NCBI GenBank assembly: GCA_017599285.1
Contig: JAGFXX010000001.1
Coordinates: 868,001-932,000, forward strand
Length of the DNA stretch: 64,000 bases
Reading direction: 5' to 3'
DNA from: Cereibacter azotoformans
GTDB lineage: Bacteria; Pseudomonadota; Alphaproteobacteria; Rhodobacterales; Rhodobacteraceae
Part shown: positions 9,418 to 17,647 of the stretch, one piece after another
How the letters are laid out: each line of letters starts with the position of its first letter
Numbering within the stretch: the first letter of the stretch is position 1
The notes under the pieces: model-generated
The model's input: the letters and a program-made list of their open reading frames with translations, nothing else
Told to the model about the DNA's origin: nothing
Database searches by the model: none
Position numbers and translations under genes: made by a program

Positions 9418-9738
9418 TCAGGGCGCAGCGGGGACGAGCCGCACTTCCTGCCGCAGGCGGCCGTCGGTCTCGAAGATCAGGAGGCGGCCGTCCTCCGTCA
9501 CCACCCCCAGCCAGTCGCGGCCACGGGTGAAGGCTTCGGCCCGTGTGCCCTCGGGCAGTGTCAGCTCTTCGGGCAGGGTGAGGGGCGTCGGCGTCAGGCT
9601 TGTCGGCATCCGGGTGACAATCACCGTCACGACCGTTATGACGCCTCCGATCATGGTGAGTGTCAGGATGATGACGAGCCATTTGAGAAACCCGAGGCTG
9701 GGCGGAAGTCGCCCTTCCGGTTCCGGAGCCTGCTGCAT
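9418..9738 (-). CDS. DUF6476 family single-pass membrane protein
   Basis: A 106-residue protein with one strong transmembrane helix near residues 18-42 (FLKWLVIILTLTMIGGVITV) and a C-terminal domain of about 60 residues (GTRAEAFTRGRDWLGVVTEDGRLLIFETDGRL) that is probably periplasmic. I recognise it as the Rhodobacterales DUF6476 family; function unknown. The ATG at 9738 was chosen because GGAAGG lies 6 nt upstream, whereas the ATG at 9744 would abut that site. Its start codon overlaps the divergent rluD start within CATG (9736-9739). The histidine kinase follows after 51 nt. Confidence 0.72.
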   Translation of the reverse strand: MQQAPEPEGRLPPSLGFLKWLVIILTLTMIGGVITVVTVIVTRMPTSLTPTPLTLPEELTLPEGTRAEAFTRGRDWLGVVTEDGRLLIFETDGRLRQEVRLVPAAP

Positions 9739-10786
9739 GGCCATCCTTCCGCCCCACGGGGGCACACTGAGCATCACGATCGGAGAGGATCCTCCCGAAC
9801 GCCTTGATAAGGCGCTGGCGCGCGAGGCGCCAGAGGAGGCGGCACTGTCGCGCTCGCGGCTGATGAAGCTGATCGCCGAAGGGGCGGTGCGGCTCAAGGG
9901 CGTGCCCGTGACCGATCCGAAGGCCAGGGTCCTCGAGGGGCAGGTCTATGAGATCGTGACGGGCGCGGCGGCCGAGGTCGAGGCTCTGCCCGAGGCGATC
10001 CCGCTCTCGGTGGTGTGGGAGGATGCCGATCTCGTCGTCATCGACAAGCCGGTGGGGATGGTGGTCCATCCGGCCCCCGGACAGTGGACGGGGACGCTGG
10101 TCAACGCGCTCCTCCATCATTGCGGGGCGAGCCTCTCGGGGATCGGGGGCGAGAAGCGGCCGGGGATCGTCCACCGGATCGACAAGGACACGTCGGGGCT
10201 TCTGGTGGTGGCCAAGACCGACCGCGCCCATCAGGGTCTTGCCGCCCAGTTCGAGGCCCACACGGTCGAGCGCCGCTATCTTGCTCTGGTTCATGGCGTG
10301 CCCGAGCCGTCGGATCCGCGGCTGCGCGGCATCCGGGGCGTCAGTTTCGAGCCGGGCGGCGTGCTGCGCATCGCGACCGGCATCGCGCGCCACCGGACCG
10401 ACCGGCAACGGCAGGCGGTGACCTTCGAGGGCGGGCGCCACGCCATCACACGGGCGCGCCTGCTCGAGCGGTTCGGCACTCCGCCCGCGGCGGCGCTGTT
10501 GGAATGCCGGCTCGAGACGGGGCGCACTCACCAGATCCGGGTTCACATGTCCCACGTGGGGCACGGGCTGATCGGCGACCAGACCTACGGCGGGCGCCGG
10601 AAGCTGTCAGCCAAGGCCGTGGGCGCCGAGGCGGCGCAGGCGGCAGAGGCCTTTCCGCGGCAGGCGCTCCATGCCGCGACGCTGGGCTTCTGCCATCCCG
10701 TGACCGGAGAGGATCTGTCCTTCGAGAGCCCGTTGCCCGCCGACATGGCGGCGCTTTTGGTACTGTTTCCGCGGATGCAAGGGTAA
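9737..10786 (+). CDS. rluD: RluA/RluD-family 23S rRNA pseudouridine synthase
   Basis: A 349-residue pseudouridine synthase. An N-terminal S4-like RNA-binding domain (ERLDKALA, SRSRLMKLIAEGAVRLKG, residues about 18-75) is followed by the catalytic domain with the motif-II aspartate in HRIDKDTSGLLVVAKTD, plus LVVIDKPVGMVVHPAPG and LETGRTHQIRVHMSHVGH. The enzyme modifies uridines in 23S rRNA; the RluD subgroup is inferred from size and the S4 domain. GGAG at 9725-9728 precedes the ATG at 9737. It runs toward rpoH, a neighbour arrangement common in this order. The start codon overlaps that of the divergent DUF6476 gene. Confidence 0.88.
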   Translation: MAILPPHGGTLSITIGEDPPERLDKALAREAPEEAALSRSRLMKLIAEGAVRLKGVPVTDPKARVLEGQVYEIVTGAAAEVEALPEAIPLSVVWEDADLVVIDKPVGMVVHPAPGQWTGTLVNALLHHCGASLSGIGGEKRPGIVHRIDKDTSGLLVVAKTDRAHQGLAAQFEAHTVERRYLALVHGVPEPSDPRLRGIRGVSFEPGGVLRIATGIARHRTDRQRQAVTFEGGRHAITRARLLERFGTPPAAALLECRLETGRTHQIRVHMSHVGHGLIGDQTYGGRRKLSAKAVGAEAAQAAEAFPRQALHAATLGFCHPVTGEDLSFESPLPADMAALLVLFPRMQG

Positions 10787-10949
10787 CGCGGGATTACATT
10801 CGCGTGATTTTCGGCAACAAAGCTGGTGCGGCGACGGTTCCTTGAACATCTCTCGTTAAAACGTCTGTGGTAGCGCAATCGGTGCTGCCGGGATGGAACG
10901 GAACGTGCACCTCCCGGCTGGCCGGGCGGCGCCAGAGGGGGTCATTTGA

Positions 10950-11846
10950 ATGAGCAGCTACACCAGTCTTCCCGCTCCGAGTCCTGAACAGGGCCTCAAC
11001 CGCTACATGCAGGAGATCCGCAAGTTTCCCCTGCTGGAGCCGGAAGAGGAATATATGCTGGCCAAGCGCTGGGTCGATCATCAGGACAACCGCGCCGCGC
11101 ACAGGCTCGTCACCTCGCACCTGCGTCTCGCGGCCAAGATCGCGATGGGCTACCGCGGCTACGGGCTGCCGCAGGCCGAGGTGATCTCGGAGGCGAACGT
11201 GGGCCTCATGCAGGCGGTCAAGCGGTTCGACCCCGAAAAGGGCTTTCGCCTTGCGACCTACGCGATGTGGTGGATTCGCGCCTCGATCCAGGAGTACATC
11301 CTGCGGTCCTGGAGCCTCGTGAAGCTCGGCACGACCTCGGCGCAGAAGAAGCTGTTCTTCAACCTGCGCAAGGCCAAGGCGAAGCTCGGCGCGCTGGAGG
11401 AAGGCGACCTGCGGCCCGAGAACGTGGCCCAGATCGCCAAGGATCTCAGCGTGACCGAGGCCGAGGTCATCGACATGAACCGCCGCCTGTCCGCCTCGGA
11501 TGCCTCGCTCAACGCGACCATCGGCTCGGACGGTGACGGAGCCACGCAGTGGCAGGACTGGCTCGAGGATGAGGACAGCGACCAGGCGTCCGATTACGCC
11601 GAGCGCGACGAGCTGGAGATCCGGCGCGAACTGCTGGCGCAGGCGATGTCGGTACTCAACGACCGCGAGAAGGACATTCTCGTGCAGCGCCGCCTGACGG
11701 ATGATCCGGTCACGCTCGAGGAGCTGTCGGACGGCTATGGCGTCAGCCGCGAGCGTATCCGTCAGATCGAGGTGCGCGCCTTTGAAAAGCTGCAGGCCAG
11801 GATGCGGGAGCTTGCCCGCGGCAAGGGCATGACGATCCCCGCCTGA
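10950..11846 (+). CDS. rpoH: RNA polymerase heat-shock sigma factor RpoH (sigma-32 type)
   Basis: A 298-residue sigma-32-type factor directing core RNA polymerase to heat-shock and stress promoters. Region 2 is clear (DPEKGFRLATYAMWWIRASIQEYIL), followed by the RpoH box QKKLFFNLR that separates RpoH from primary sigma factors. Region 4 has the helix-turn-helix ELSDGYGVSRERIRQIEVRAFEKL. C. sphaeroides has two RpoH paralogues; the rluD neighbour and sequence suggest the RpoHI copy, which I infer rather than prove. GAGGGGG precedes the ATG. The 163-nt leader contains CTTGAA at 10841-10846 but no convincing -10 partner. A terminator follows at 11872. Confidence 0.95.
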   Translation: MSSYTSLPAPSPEQGLNRYMQEIRKFPLLEPEEEYMLAKRWVDHQDNRAAHRLVTSHLRLAAKIAMGYRGYGLPQAEVISEANVGLMQAVKRFDPEKGFRLATYAMWWIRASIQEYILRSWSLVKLGTTSAQKKLFFNLRKAKAKLGALEEGDLRPENVAQIAKDLSVTEAEVIDMNRRLSASDASLNATIGSDGDGATQWQDWLEDEDSDQASDYAERDELEIRRELLAQAMSVLNDREKDILVQRRLTDDPVTLEELSDGYGVSRERIRQIEVRAFEKLQARMRELARGKGMTIPA

Positions 11847-11871
11847 ACGGAGACAGGCGCAGAACAAAAAT

Positions 11872-11901
11872 GGCCGGGAGAGATCCCGGCCGTTTCTGTT
11901 T
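11872..11901 (+). terminator. Rho-independent terminator after rpoH
   Basis: GGCCGGGA (11872-11879) and TCCCGGCC (11884-11891) form a perfect 8-bp stem with a 4-nt loop, followed by GTTTCTGTTT. Confidence 0.8.
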
Positions 11902-11967
11902 CGGCGCCGTCATGGTCCCGGCCGGAGCGCGCGCCGCGGCACGCGGGCCACGCCAGCCGGCGGAGTG

Positions 11968-12783
11968 TCAGTCCGGCGCGCCGAGCAGGAAGCTCACCTG
12001 CAGGCTCGAGTTCAGCCGGTTGAAGGCCGCCCGGTCCTTGAGATCCGAAGCGATCAGCCGCTCCGAGAGCTTGCGCCCGGTCTCGGGATGCAGAACGCCC
12101 ATCACCAGCGCCGCCTTGCCCATGCGGAAGGGCGCCACGCAGTTGATGAGGTAGAACCGCTCGGCCAGTTCGCGCTTGAGATCCTCGGTCACCGGATGGT
12201 CCGGGGACGTGTCGGTCCGGAACGGACGGTCGATCGAGCGCAGGAGCCGCGTCACCCCGCCGCCGTCGGCCGGATCGGTCGTCACCATCCGGCCCTCGAT
12301 GGCGAGCTTCTTCAGCAGCCGGTCGAGGAGGGGCCCGCGATCCTCCAGCCGGTGCAGGACCGAATGGAGGTAGATCACGTCATAGCCCGTGTCGCGGAAG
12401 GCGCCGGACATCACGTCCGCGTCGATCAGCCGCGCGTTCCTGCGCTCGCCGAGCTGGGCCTGCAGCGCCTCGATCCGCGCCGGGTCGTCCGAGACCGCGT
12501 GATAGGTGCGCGCCGTCTCGGCCAGCCACGGCGTCAGGGGCGAGCCCCCGCCCACCTCCAGCACCTTCTTGCCCGAAAGGTCGCCCAGCCACTCCTTGTG
12601 CACCTCGTAAAGCTGCGCCTCGGCCGCGGGCGAGATGGCCGAGAGGGCGCGGGTCCGGATCCGCAGCCAGAGTTCGGAGGCAAGGGCCGCCCCCTTCTCC
12701 AGAGCGCCGCCTACCGGGCCGCTCGCCGGTCCGTTGGGCTTGAGGACGTCGCGCTGCTTGTCTGGCATGGCGGAATGACCCAT
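11968..12783 (-). CDS. Class I SAM-dependent methyltransferase
   Basis: A 271-residue protein with a seven-strand methyltransferase core: the SAM-binding glycine loop is KKVLEVGGGSPLTPWLAE (about residues 72-89), a second-strand acidic region follows, and YDVIYLHSVLHRLEDRGPLL resembles motif IV of this fold. The protein continues about 100 residues further with no extra domain that I recognise. ATG at 12783 was chosen because GGAG lies 6 nt upstream. The methyl acceptor is unknown. It is downstream of the PepF-type peptidase in the same direction, separated by a hairpin that may stop most read-through. Confidence 0.75.
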   Translation of the reverse strand: MGHSAMPDKQRDVLKPNGPASGPVGGALEKGAALASELWLRIRTRALSAISPAAEAQLYEVHKEWLGDLSGKKVLEVGGGSPLTPWLAETARTYHAVSDDPARIEALQAQLGERRNARLIDADVMSGAFRDTGYDVIYLHSVLHRLEDRGPLLDRLLKKLAIEGRMVTTDPADGGGVTRLLRSIDRPFRTDTSPDHPVTEDLKRELAERFYLINCVAPFRMGKAALVMGVLHPETGRKLSERLIASDLKDRAAFNRLNSSLQVSFLLGAPD

Positions 12784-12805
12784 CAAAAACTCCGAAACGA
12801 AAGAT

Positions 12806-12828
12806 GTGCAGGGGGCAAACCCCCGCAC
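12806..12828 (-). terminator. Hairpin, likely terminator or attenuator after pepF
   Basis: GTGC/GCAC plus GGGGG/CCCCC arms around a CAAA loop, with one bulged A at 12810. On the minus strand the hairpin is followed by ATCTTTCGTTTC, a moderately T-rich tail. It lies between the peptidase stop and the methyltransferase start. Confidence 0.42.
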
Positions 12829-12855
12829 GGGATGGTAAAACGAGCGATCGGGACG

Positions 12856-14676
12856 TCAACCGTCCATGGCTTCCAGCTCGTCGATGAAGCCTGCGATCAT
12901 GCTCAGGCCCTTGTCCCAGAAGGTCGGGTCGCTCGCATCGAGGCCGAAGGGCGCCAGAAGCTCCTTGTGGTGCTTGGAGCCGCCCGCCGCGAGCATCTCG
13001 AAATACTTGTCCTCGAAGCCTTCGCCCCCCTCGGCATAGACGGCATAGAGCGCATTCACCAGACCGTCGCCAAAGGCATAGGCATAGACGTAGAAGGGCG
13101 AATGGACGAAATGGGGGATGTAGGACCAGAAGGTCTCGTAGCCCTCCATGAACTCGAACGCATCGCCGAGGCTTTGGGCCTGCACGCTCATCCAGAGGGC
13201 GTTGATGTCCTCGGGCGTCAGCTCGCCCTGCCGGCGCGCCTCGTGCAGCTTGCATTCGAAGTCATAGAAGGCGATCTGGCGCACGACCGTGTTGATCATG
13301 TCCTCGACCTTGCCGGCCAGCAGCGTCTTGCGCTCGGCCGGGGTCTTGGCGGCATCGAGGAGCTTGCGGAAGGTCAGCATCTCGCCGAAGACGCTGGCCG
13401 TTTCGGCGAGGGTGAGGGGCGTGGAGGAGAGCAGCTCTCCCTGTCCCGCCGCCAGCACCTGATGGACGCCGTGGCCCAGCTCATGCGCCAGCGTCATCAC
13501 GTCGCGCGGCTTGCCGAGATAGTTCAGCATCACGTAGGGATGGACGGTGGTCACGGTCGGGTGGGCAAAGGCGCCGGGGGCCTTGCCGGGCTTCACGCCC
13601 GCGTCGATCCAGCCCTTGTCGAAGAAGGGCTGCGCGATCTCGGCCATCCTCGGATCGAAGGCCGAATAGGCCTCGAGCACCGTGGCCTGCGCCTCTGTCC
13701 AGTCCACGAGGCGCGGGGTCTCGATCGGCAGCGGGGCGTTGCGGTCCCAGACCTGCAGCTTGTCGAGCCCCATCCATTTCGCCTTCAGCCGGTAATAGCG
13801 GTGCGAGAGCTTGGGGTAGGCCGCGACCACGGCGTTGCGCAGCGCCTCGACCACCTCGGGCTCGACATGGTTGGCGAGGTGCCGGCCAGATTGCGGGGTG
13901 GGCATCTTGCGCCAGCGGTCGTGGATCTCCTTTTCCTTGGCCAGCGTGTTGTGCACGCGGGCAAAGAGCTTGATGTGGCCGCCAAAGACATCGGCCAGCG
14001 CGCGGGCGGCGGCCTCGCGGCGCGACCGCTCGGGGTCGGTCAGCAGGTTGAGGGTGGATTCGAGGTTCAGCTCCTCGCCCTCGATCGTGAAGGTGAGCCC
14101 CGCCATCGTCTCGTCGAAGAGCCGGTTCCACGCGGCGGCGCCCACGGTGGACTGGTCGTGGAGGAACCGTTCCAGCTCGTCCGACAGCTGGTGCGGGCGC
14201 ATGGCGCGCATCCGGTCGAAGACGGGCCGGTAGCGGGCAAGGGCGGGGCTTTCCGCCAGCCGCGACTCGAGGTGAGCGTCGTCGAGCCGGTTGAACTCGA
14301 GGCTGAAGAAGACGAGCGCGGTGGTGTAGTCCGTCACCTTGTCCTGCGCGTCGGCCATGAACTTGGCGCGCTCGCTGTCCATCGTGTTCTGGTAGTAGCG
14401 CAGCCCGGCGTAGGACATCAGCCGCCCGGCGGTGATGTCGATCTTCTCGTAGGTCTCGACGCAGGCCAGCAGGCCCGCCGCGTCGAGGCTTGCCAGCTTG
14501 CCTTCGTAGGTGGCGGCGAAGTCGGCGCAGGCGGACTTGAGCCAGGCCATGTCCCGGCCGAACTCGGCCGCGTCGGGCGCGGGATAGAGGTCGCGCAGAT
14601 CCCATTCGGGCAGGTTCCCAAGGCCCCCGGCGCTGGCGTTGGCGTCATGGACCGGGCGAGGCAGGGGCAGCGTCAT
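12856..14676 (-). CDS. pepF: M3 family oligoendopeptidase (PepF type)
   Basis: A 606-residue cytoplasmic zinc metallopeptidase that degrades oligopeptides. The M3 zinc site is explicit: HELGH in MTLAHELGHGVHQVLA (His, Glu, His about residues 393-397), with the third ligand Glu in the downstream LAETASVFGEMLTF. Length matches PepF/M3B proteins (about 600). The N-terminus (LGNLPEWDLRDLYPAPD) is the usual M3B opening. The start has GGAG a few bases upstream. It is followed by the methyltransferase gene; no partner specific to its substrate is seen. Confidence 0.93.
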   Translation of the reverse strand: MTLPLPRPVHDANASAGGLGNLPEWDLRDLYPAPDAAEFGRDMAWLKSACADFAATYEGKLASLDAAGLLACVETYEKIDITAGRLMSYAGLRYYQNTMDSERAKFMADAQDKVTDYTTALVFFSLEFNRLDDAHLESRLAESPALARYRPVFDRMRAMRPHQLSDELERFLHDQSTVGAAAWNRLFDETMAGLTFTIEGEELNLESTLNLLTDPERSRREAAARALADVFGGHIKLFARVHNTLAKEKEIHDRWRKMPTPQSGRHLANHVEPEVVEALRNAVVAAYPKLSHRYYRLKAKWMGLDKLQVWDRNAPLPIETPRLVDWTEAQATVLEAYSAFDPRMAEIAQPFFDKGWIDAGVKPGKAPGAFAHPTVTTVHPYVMLNYLGKPRDVMTLAHELGHGVHQVLAAGQGELLSSTPLTLAETASVFGEMLTFRKLLDAAKTPAERKTLLAGKVEDMINTVVRQIAFYDFECKLHEARRQGELTPEDINALWMSVQAQSLGDAFEFMEGYETFWSYIPHFVHSPFYVYAYAFGDGLVNALYAVYAEGGEGFEDKYFEMLAAGGSKHHKELLAPFGLDASDPTFWDKGLSMIAGFIDELEAMDG

Positions 14677-14798
14677 GGGAACTCCTTACGTTCTTTGACT
14701 GGGAAGGTGGCGTGGCGCGGGCGGAAGTTCAACCCGAAGCGCACGAGACGGGCGGTCGGGCAGGGTGCCCGCGCGCGACGGCCGGCCAGAGCCGGACC

Positions 14799-16397
14799 TC
14801 ATGGCGTGGCGCCGGTGGTGGCGAGGAGCGCGCGCAGGCTCTCCAGCGTGTCGATCTCGGCCGCGGGCTTGTCCTTCCGCCAGCGCACCATGCGCGGAAA
14901 GCGCAAGGCAATGCCCGACTTGTGGCGGGGGCTGGCCTGGATGCCCTCGAAGGCCAGTTCGAACACAAGCTCGGGCGGCACGCGGCGCACGGGGCCGAAC
15001 CGCTCCAGCGTATTCTTGCGCACCCAGTCGGTGATCTGCCGGAACTCGGCGTCGGTCAGGCCCGAATAGGCCTTGGTGAAGGGCACCAGATCGTCGCCAT
15101 CGCGCACCCCGAAGGTGAAGTCGGTAAAGAGAGTCGCCCGCCGCCCGGCCCCTTGCTGGGCATAGAGCATCACCGCATCGACCGTGTAGGGGTCGAGCTT
15201 CCATTTCCACCAGTCGCCGCGCTTGCGGCCGACGAAATAGGGCGAGGAGGCCCGCTTCAGCATCAGCCCCTCGGCGATCCTGGCGCGGGCGGTGGCGCGG
15301 ATCTGGCCCAGCGTCTCCCAGTCATCGAAGGACACCAGCGGCGAGGGGGCGATGGGCAGGCCCGGCGGGAGGGCGGCCAGAACCGCCTCGAGCCGCGCGC
15401 GCCGGTGCGCGAGCGGGGCGGCGCGCATATCCTCGCCGTTCTCTTCCAGCAGGTCGTAGGCCAGAAGATGCGCGGGCGCCTCGGCGAGGAGCTTCTTCGG
15501 GACCGTGAGCCGGCCGATCCGCTTCTGGAGCGCGGCAAAGGGCAGGGGAGCCTCGCCGCCCCAGGCCAGCACCTCGGCGTCGATCACGAGGCCGGGGGGC
15601 AGGAAGTCGCGCAGGGGGGTGAGGTCGGGAAAACGGTCCGTGACCAGCTCTTCGCCGCGCGACCAGAGCGCGAAGGCGCCCGCGCGATTCACGAGCTGGC
15701 CGCGGATGCCGTCCCATTTCCATTCCGCAAGCCAGTCGGAGGGCGGCCCCAGCGCCGCCACATCCTCGACCGGCGAAGCAAGGGCGAACGGGTAGGGTTT
15801 CGAGGCATCCGCCTCGGGGTCATGCGCGCCGATCAGCGTCTCGAACCGGATCCGCGCGGGGTTCCAGTCGCCCATCAGACGATGCGCCAGCACCGCCTCG
15901 TCAACGCCCGTGGCCTGCGCAAGGGCGCGCGTCATCAGCCCCTGGCTCACGCCCATGCGGAAGCCGCCGGTGATGAGCTTGTTGAAGAGAAACCGCTCGG
16001 GCGTAGTCAGCCGGTCCCAGGCGTCGAGGATCGCCGCACGCCGATCCTCGGCGGGGCGGCCGGTGAGCGCGATCAGCATCCGCATCCAGTCGTCGAGCGT
16101 CCGGTCGCTGGCCCGCGTGGGTTCCGGCAGGATGAGCGAGATGGTCTCGGCGAGGTCGCCCACGATCGGATGCACCTCCTCGGCCAGCCAGACGGGCAGG
16201 CCCGCGGCCTCGGCGGCCCAGCTGCGCAGTTCGGTCGCGTTCACGGCGCGCTTCGGCCGGCGGCCCGAAAGAAGCGCGATCGTCCAGACCCGGTCCTCCT
16301 CGGGTGCGTCGCGGAAATAGTCGGCCAGAGCCGCCACCTTGCCGGAGGTGCGTGTGGTGCGGTCGAGCAGGTCGAACAGGGTTGCGAAGCGCTTCAT
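14799..16397 (-). CDS. ATP-dependent DNA ligase of the ligase/exonuclease repair cassette
   Basis: A 532-residue ATP-dependent DNA ligase. The nucleotidyl-transfer lysine lies in AEWKWDGIRGQLV (KWDG motif, about residue 230). Later motifs include WSRGEELVTDRFPDL, VIDAEVLAWG, EGLMLKRASSPYFVGRK and WWKWKLD. An N-terminal DNA-binding domain of about 200 residues precedes the core. It is not a LigD fusion: no polymerase or nuclease domain is attached. Its start overlaps the upstream exonuclease stop by 4 nt (ATGA), matching the known bacterial cassette of Lig, Exo, an Lhr-type helicase and a metallophosphoesterase. The last two are not in this window. Confidence 0.9.
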   Translation of the reverse strand: MKRFATLFDLLDRTTRTSGKVAALADYFRDAPEEDRVWTIALLSGRRPKRAVNATELRSWAAEAAGLPVWLAEEVHPIVGDLAETISLILPEPTRASDRTLDDWMRMLIALTGRPAEDRRAAILDAWDRLTTPERFLFNKLITGGFRMGVSQGLMTRALAQATGVDEAVLAHRLMGDWNPARIRFETLIGAHDPEADASKPYPFALASPVEDVAALGPPSDWLAEWKWDGIRGQLVNRAGAFALWSRGEELVTDRFPDLTPLRDFLPPGLVIDAEVLAWGGEAPLPFAALQKRIGRLTVPKKLLAEAPAHLLAYDLLEENGEDMRAAPLAHRRARLEAVLAALPPGLPIAPSPLVSFDDWETLGQIRATARARIAEGLMLKRASSPYFVGRKRGDWWKWKLDPYTVDAVMLYAQQGAGRRATLFTDFTFGVRDGDDLVPFTKAYSGLTDAEFRQITDWVRKNTLERFGPVRRVPPELVFELAFEGIQASPRHKSGIALRFPRMVRWRKDKPAAEIDTLESLRALLATTGATP

Positions 16398-17476
16398 CCG
16401 GGCGCATCCCCGCCCTGCACGGCCCCTGCCTCTTCCTCTCCACCCGCCTCGATCAGCGGGCCCGGTTCGGCCTCGGCGGCATCAAGGCTTTCGCCCTCGT
16501 ATTCGGTGGCGACGATTCCGGCCTCGTATCCCTGATCCTCGAGCCAGCGCCGGAAGATCGCGGTGTAGCCGTGGGTCACGAAGATCCGCTCGGCCCCGGT
16601 GGCGCGGATCGCGGTGTTGAGGCCCTCCCAGTCGGCGTGATCGGACATGACGAAGCCCTGCGCGAGGCCCCGGCGTCGGCGCACGCCCCTGAGCGCCATC
16701 CAGCCCGAGGCGAAGGCTTCGGCCGCGGGGCCGATGCGGTGGGCCCACGCCGTCCCGAGCGCCGAGGGCGGAGCGATCACCAGCGCCCCCGGATGGGTCT
16801 TGCCGTCGATGCCGGGGGTGACGTGGGTGGTGGCGGGCAGCGCCAGCCCCTGCGCCCGCAGGACGGCCGTGGTGGCCTCGACCGCGCCATGGGTGAGGAT
16901 CGGCCCGATCGAGGGATCGGCCGAGGCCATCAGCCGCTGCGCCTTGCCGAGCGCATAGGCGCCCACGATCGAGACGCGCCCCTCGGCCGCATTGGCGGCC
17001 CACCAGCGGTTGAGGTCCGCCGCAAGCTCGGCCTGAGGCTTCCAGCGGAAGACCGGCAACCCGAAGGTGCATTCCGAGATGAAGCAGTGGCAGGCGACCG
17101 GCTCGAACGGCTCCGACAGACCGTCGCCCGCCACCTTGTAGTCGCCCGACACCACCCAGACCTCGCCCGCCCGCTCGACCCGGATCTGGGCCGACCCCGG
17201 CACATGGCCCGCGGGATGGAATGAGACGGTCACCCCGCCGATCCGCCGACGCTCGCCATAGGCGATCGTTCCGAGCCGGATGTCACCCAGCCGGTAGCGG
17301 ATCACCGGGGCGGACCCCTCGGTCGCCAGATAGGCGCCGTGGCCCGGACGGGCGTGGTCGGAATGGCCATGCGTGATCAGCGCCCGTGGCACCGGGCGCC
17401 AGGGGTCGATGTGAAAGTCGCCCTCGGGGCAGCAGATCCCGCGGTCGGTGAAGGTCAGGAGGGGCTGGCGCGGCAT
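16394..17476 (-). CDS. Ligase-associated DNA exonuclease (metallo-beta-lactamase/beta-CASP fold)
   Basis: A 360-residue nuclease of the metallo-beta-lactamase superfamily. The zinc motif is ALITHGHSDHARPGHG (HxHxDH), followed by FHPAGHVPGSAQIRVE and VVSGDYKV, then the beta-CASP half ending with IFVTHGYTAIFRRWLEDQGY. In characterised relatives from Pseudomonas putida, Exo is a DNA exonuclease encoded beside the ligase. The 4-nt overlap with the ligase gene supports co-translation. About the last 30 residues are acidic and probably flexible. Gene start is divergent from the Anbu cluster, 171 nt away. Confidence 0.88.
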   Translation of the reverse strand: MPRQPLLTFTDRGICCPEGDFHIDPWRPVPRALITHGHSDHARPGHGAYLATEGSAPVIRYRLGDIRLGTIAYGERRRIGGVTVSFHPAGHVPGSAQIRVERAGEVWVVSGDYKVAGDGLSEPFEPVACHCFISECTFGLPVFRWKPQAELAADLNRWWAANAAEGRVSIVGAYALGKAQRLMASADPSIGPILTHGAVEATTAVLRAQGLALPATTHVTPGIDGKTHPGALVIAPPSALGTAWAHRIGPAAEAFASGWMALRGVRRRRGLAQGFVMSDHADWEGLNTAIRATGAERIFVTHGYTAIFRRWLEDQGYEAGIVATEYEGESLDAAEAEPGPLIEAGGEEEAGAVQGGDAPG

Positions 17477-17647
17477 GGGCCTGAGGATAGCGCGCCACGG
17501 TGCGCCCGCCAGCGGGACAGATTGCGTAATTTTTGGGCGCTTGTCGCGGCGACGGGCGCGCGCGCGCGGTGCCCTCTTCCCGGTGCCGAATCCCGCTGAT
17601 TAAACTCGAGGCAGGACGGCGCAAGAACGGTCGGGAGGCGAGGGGAC

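Noticed and set aside
10841..10870. A heat-shock-type promoter (CTTGAA) upstream of rpoH
   Set aside because: No convincing -10 partner at proper spacing, so not listed as a feature.
11965..15069. A 1034-codon plus-strand frame over the methyltransferase and PepF genes
   Set aside because: Antisense to two well-supported genes; composition is that of a complementary frame.
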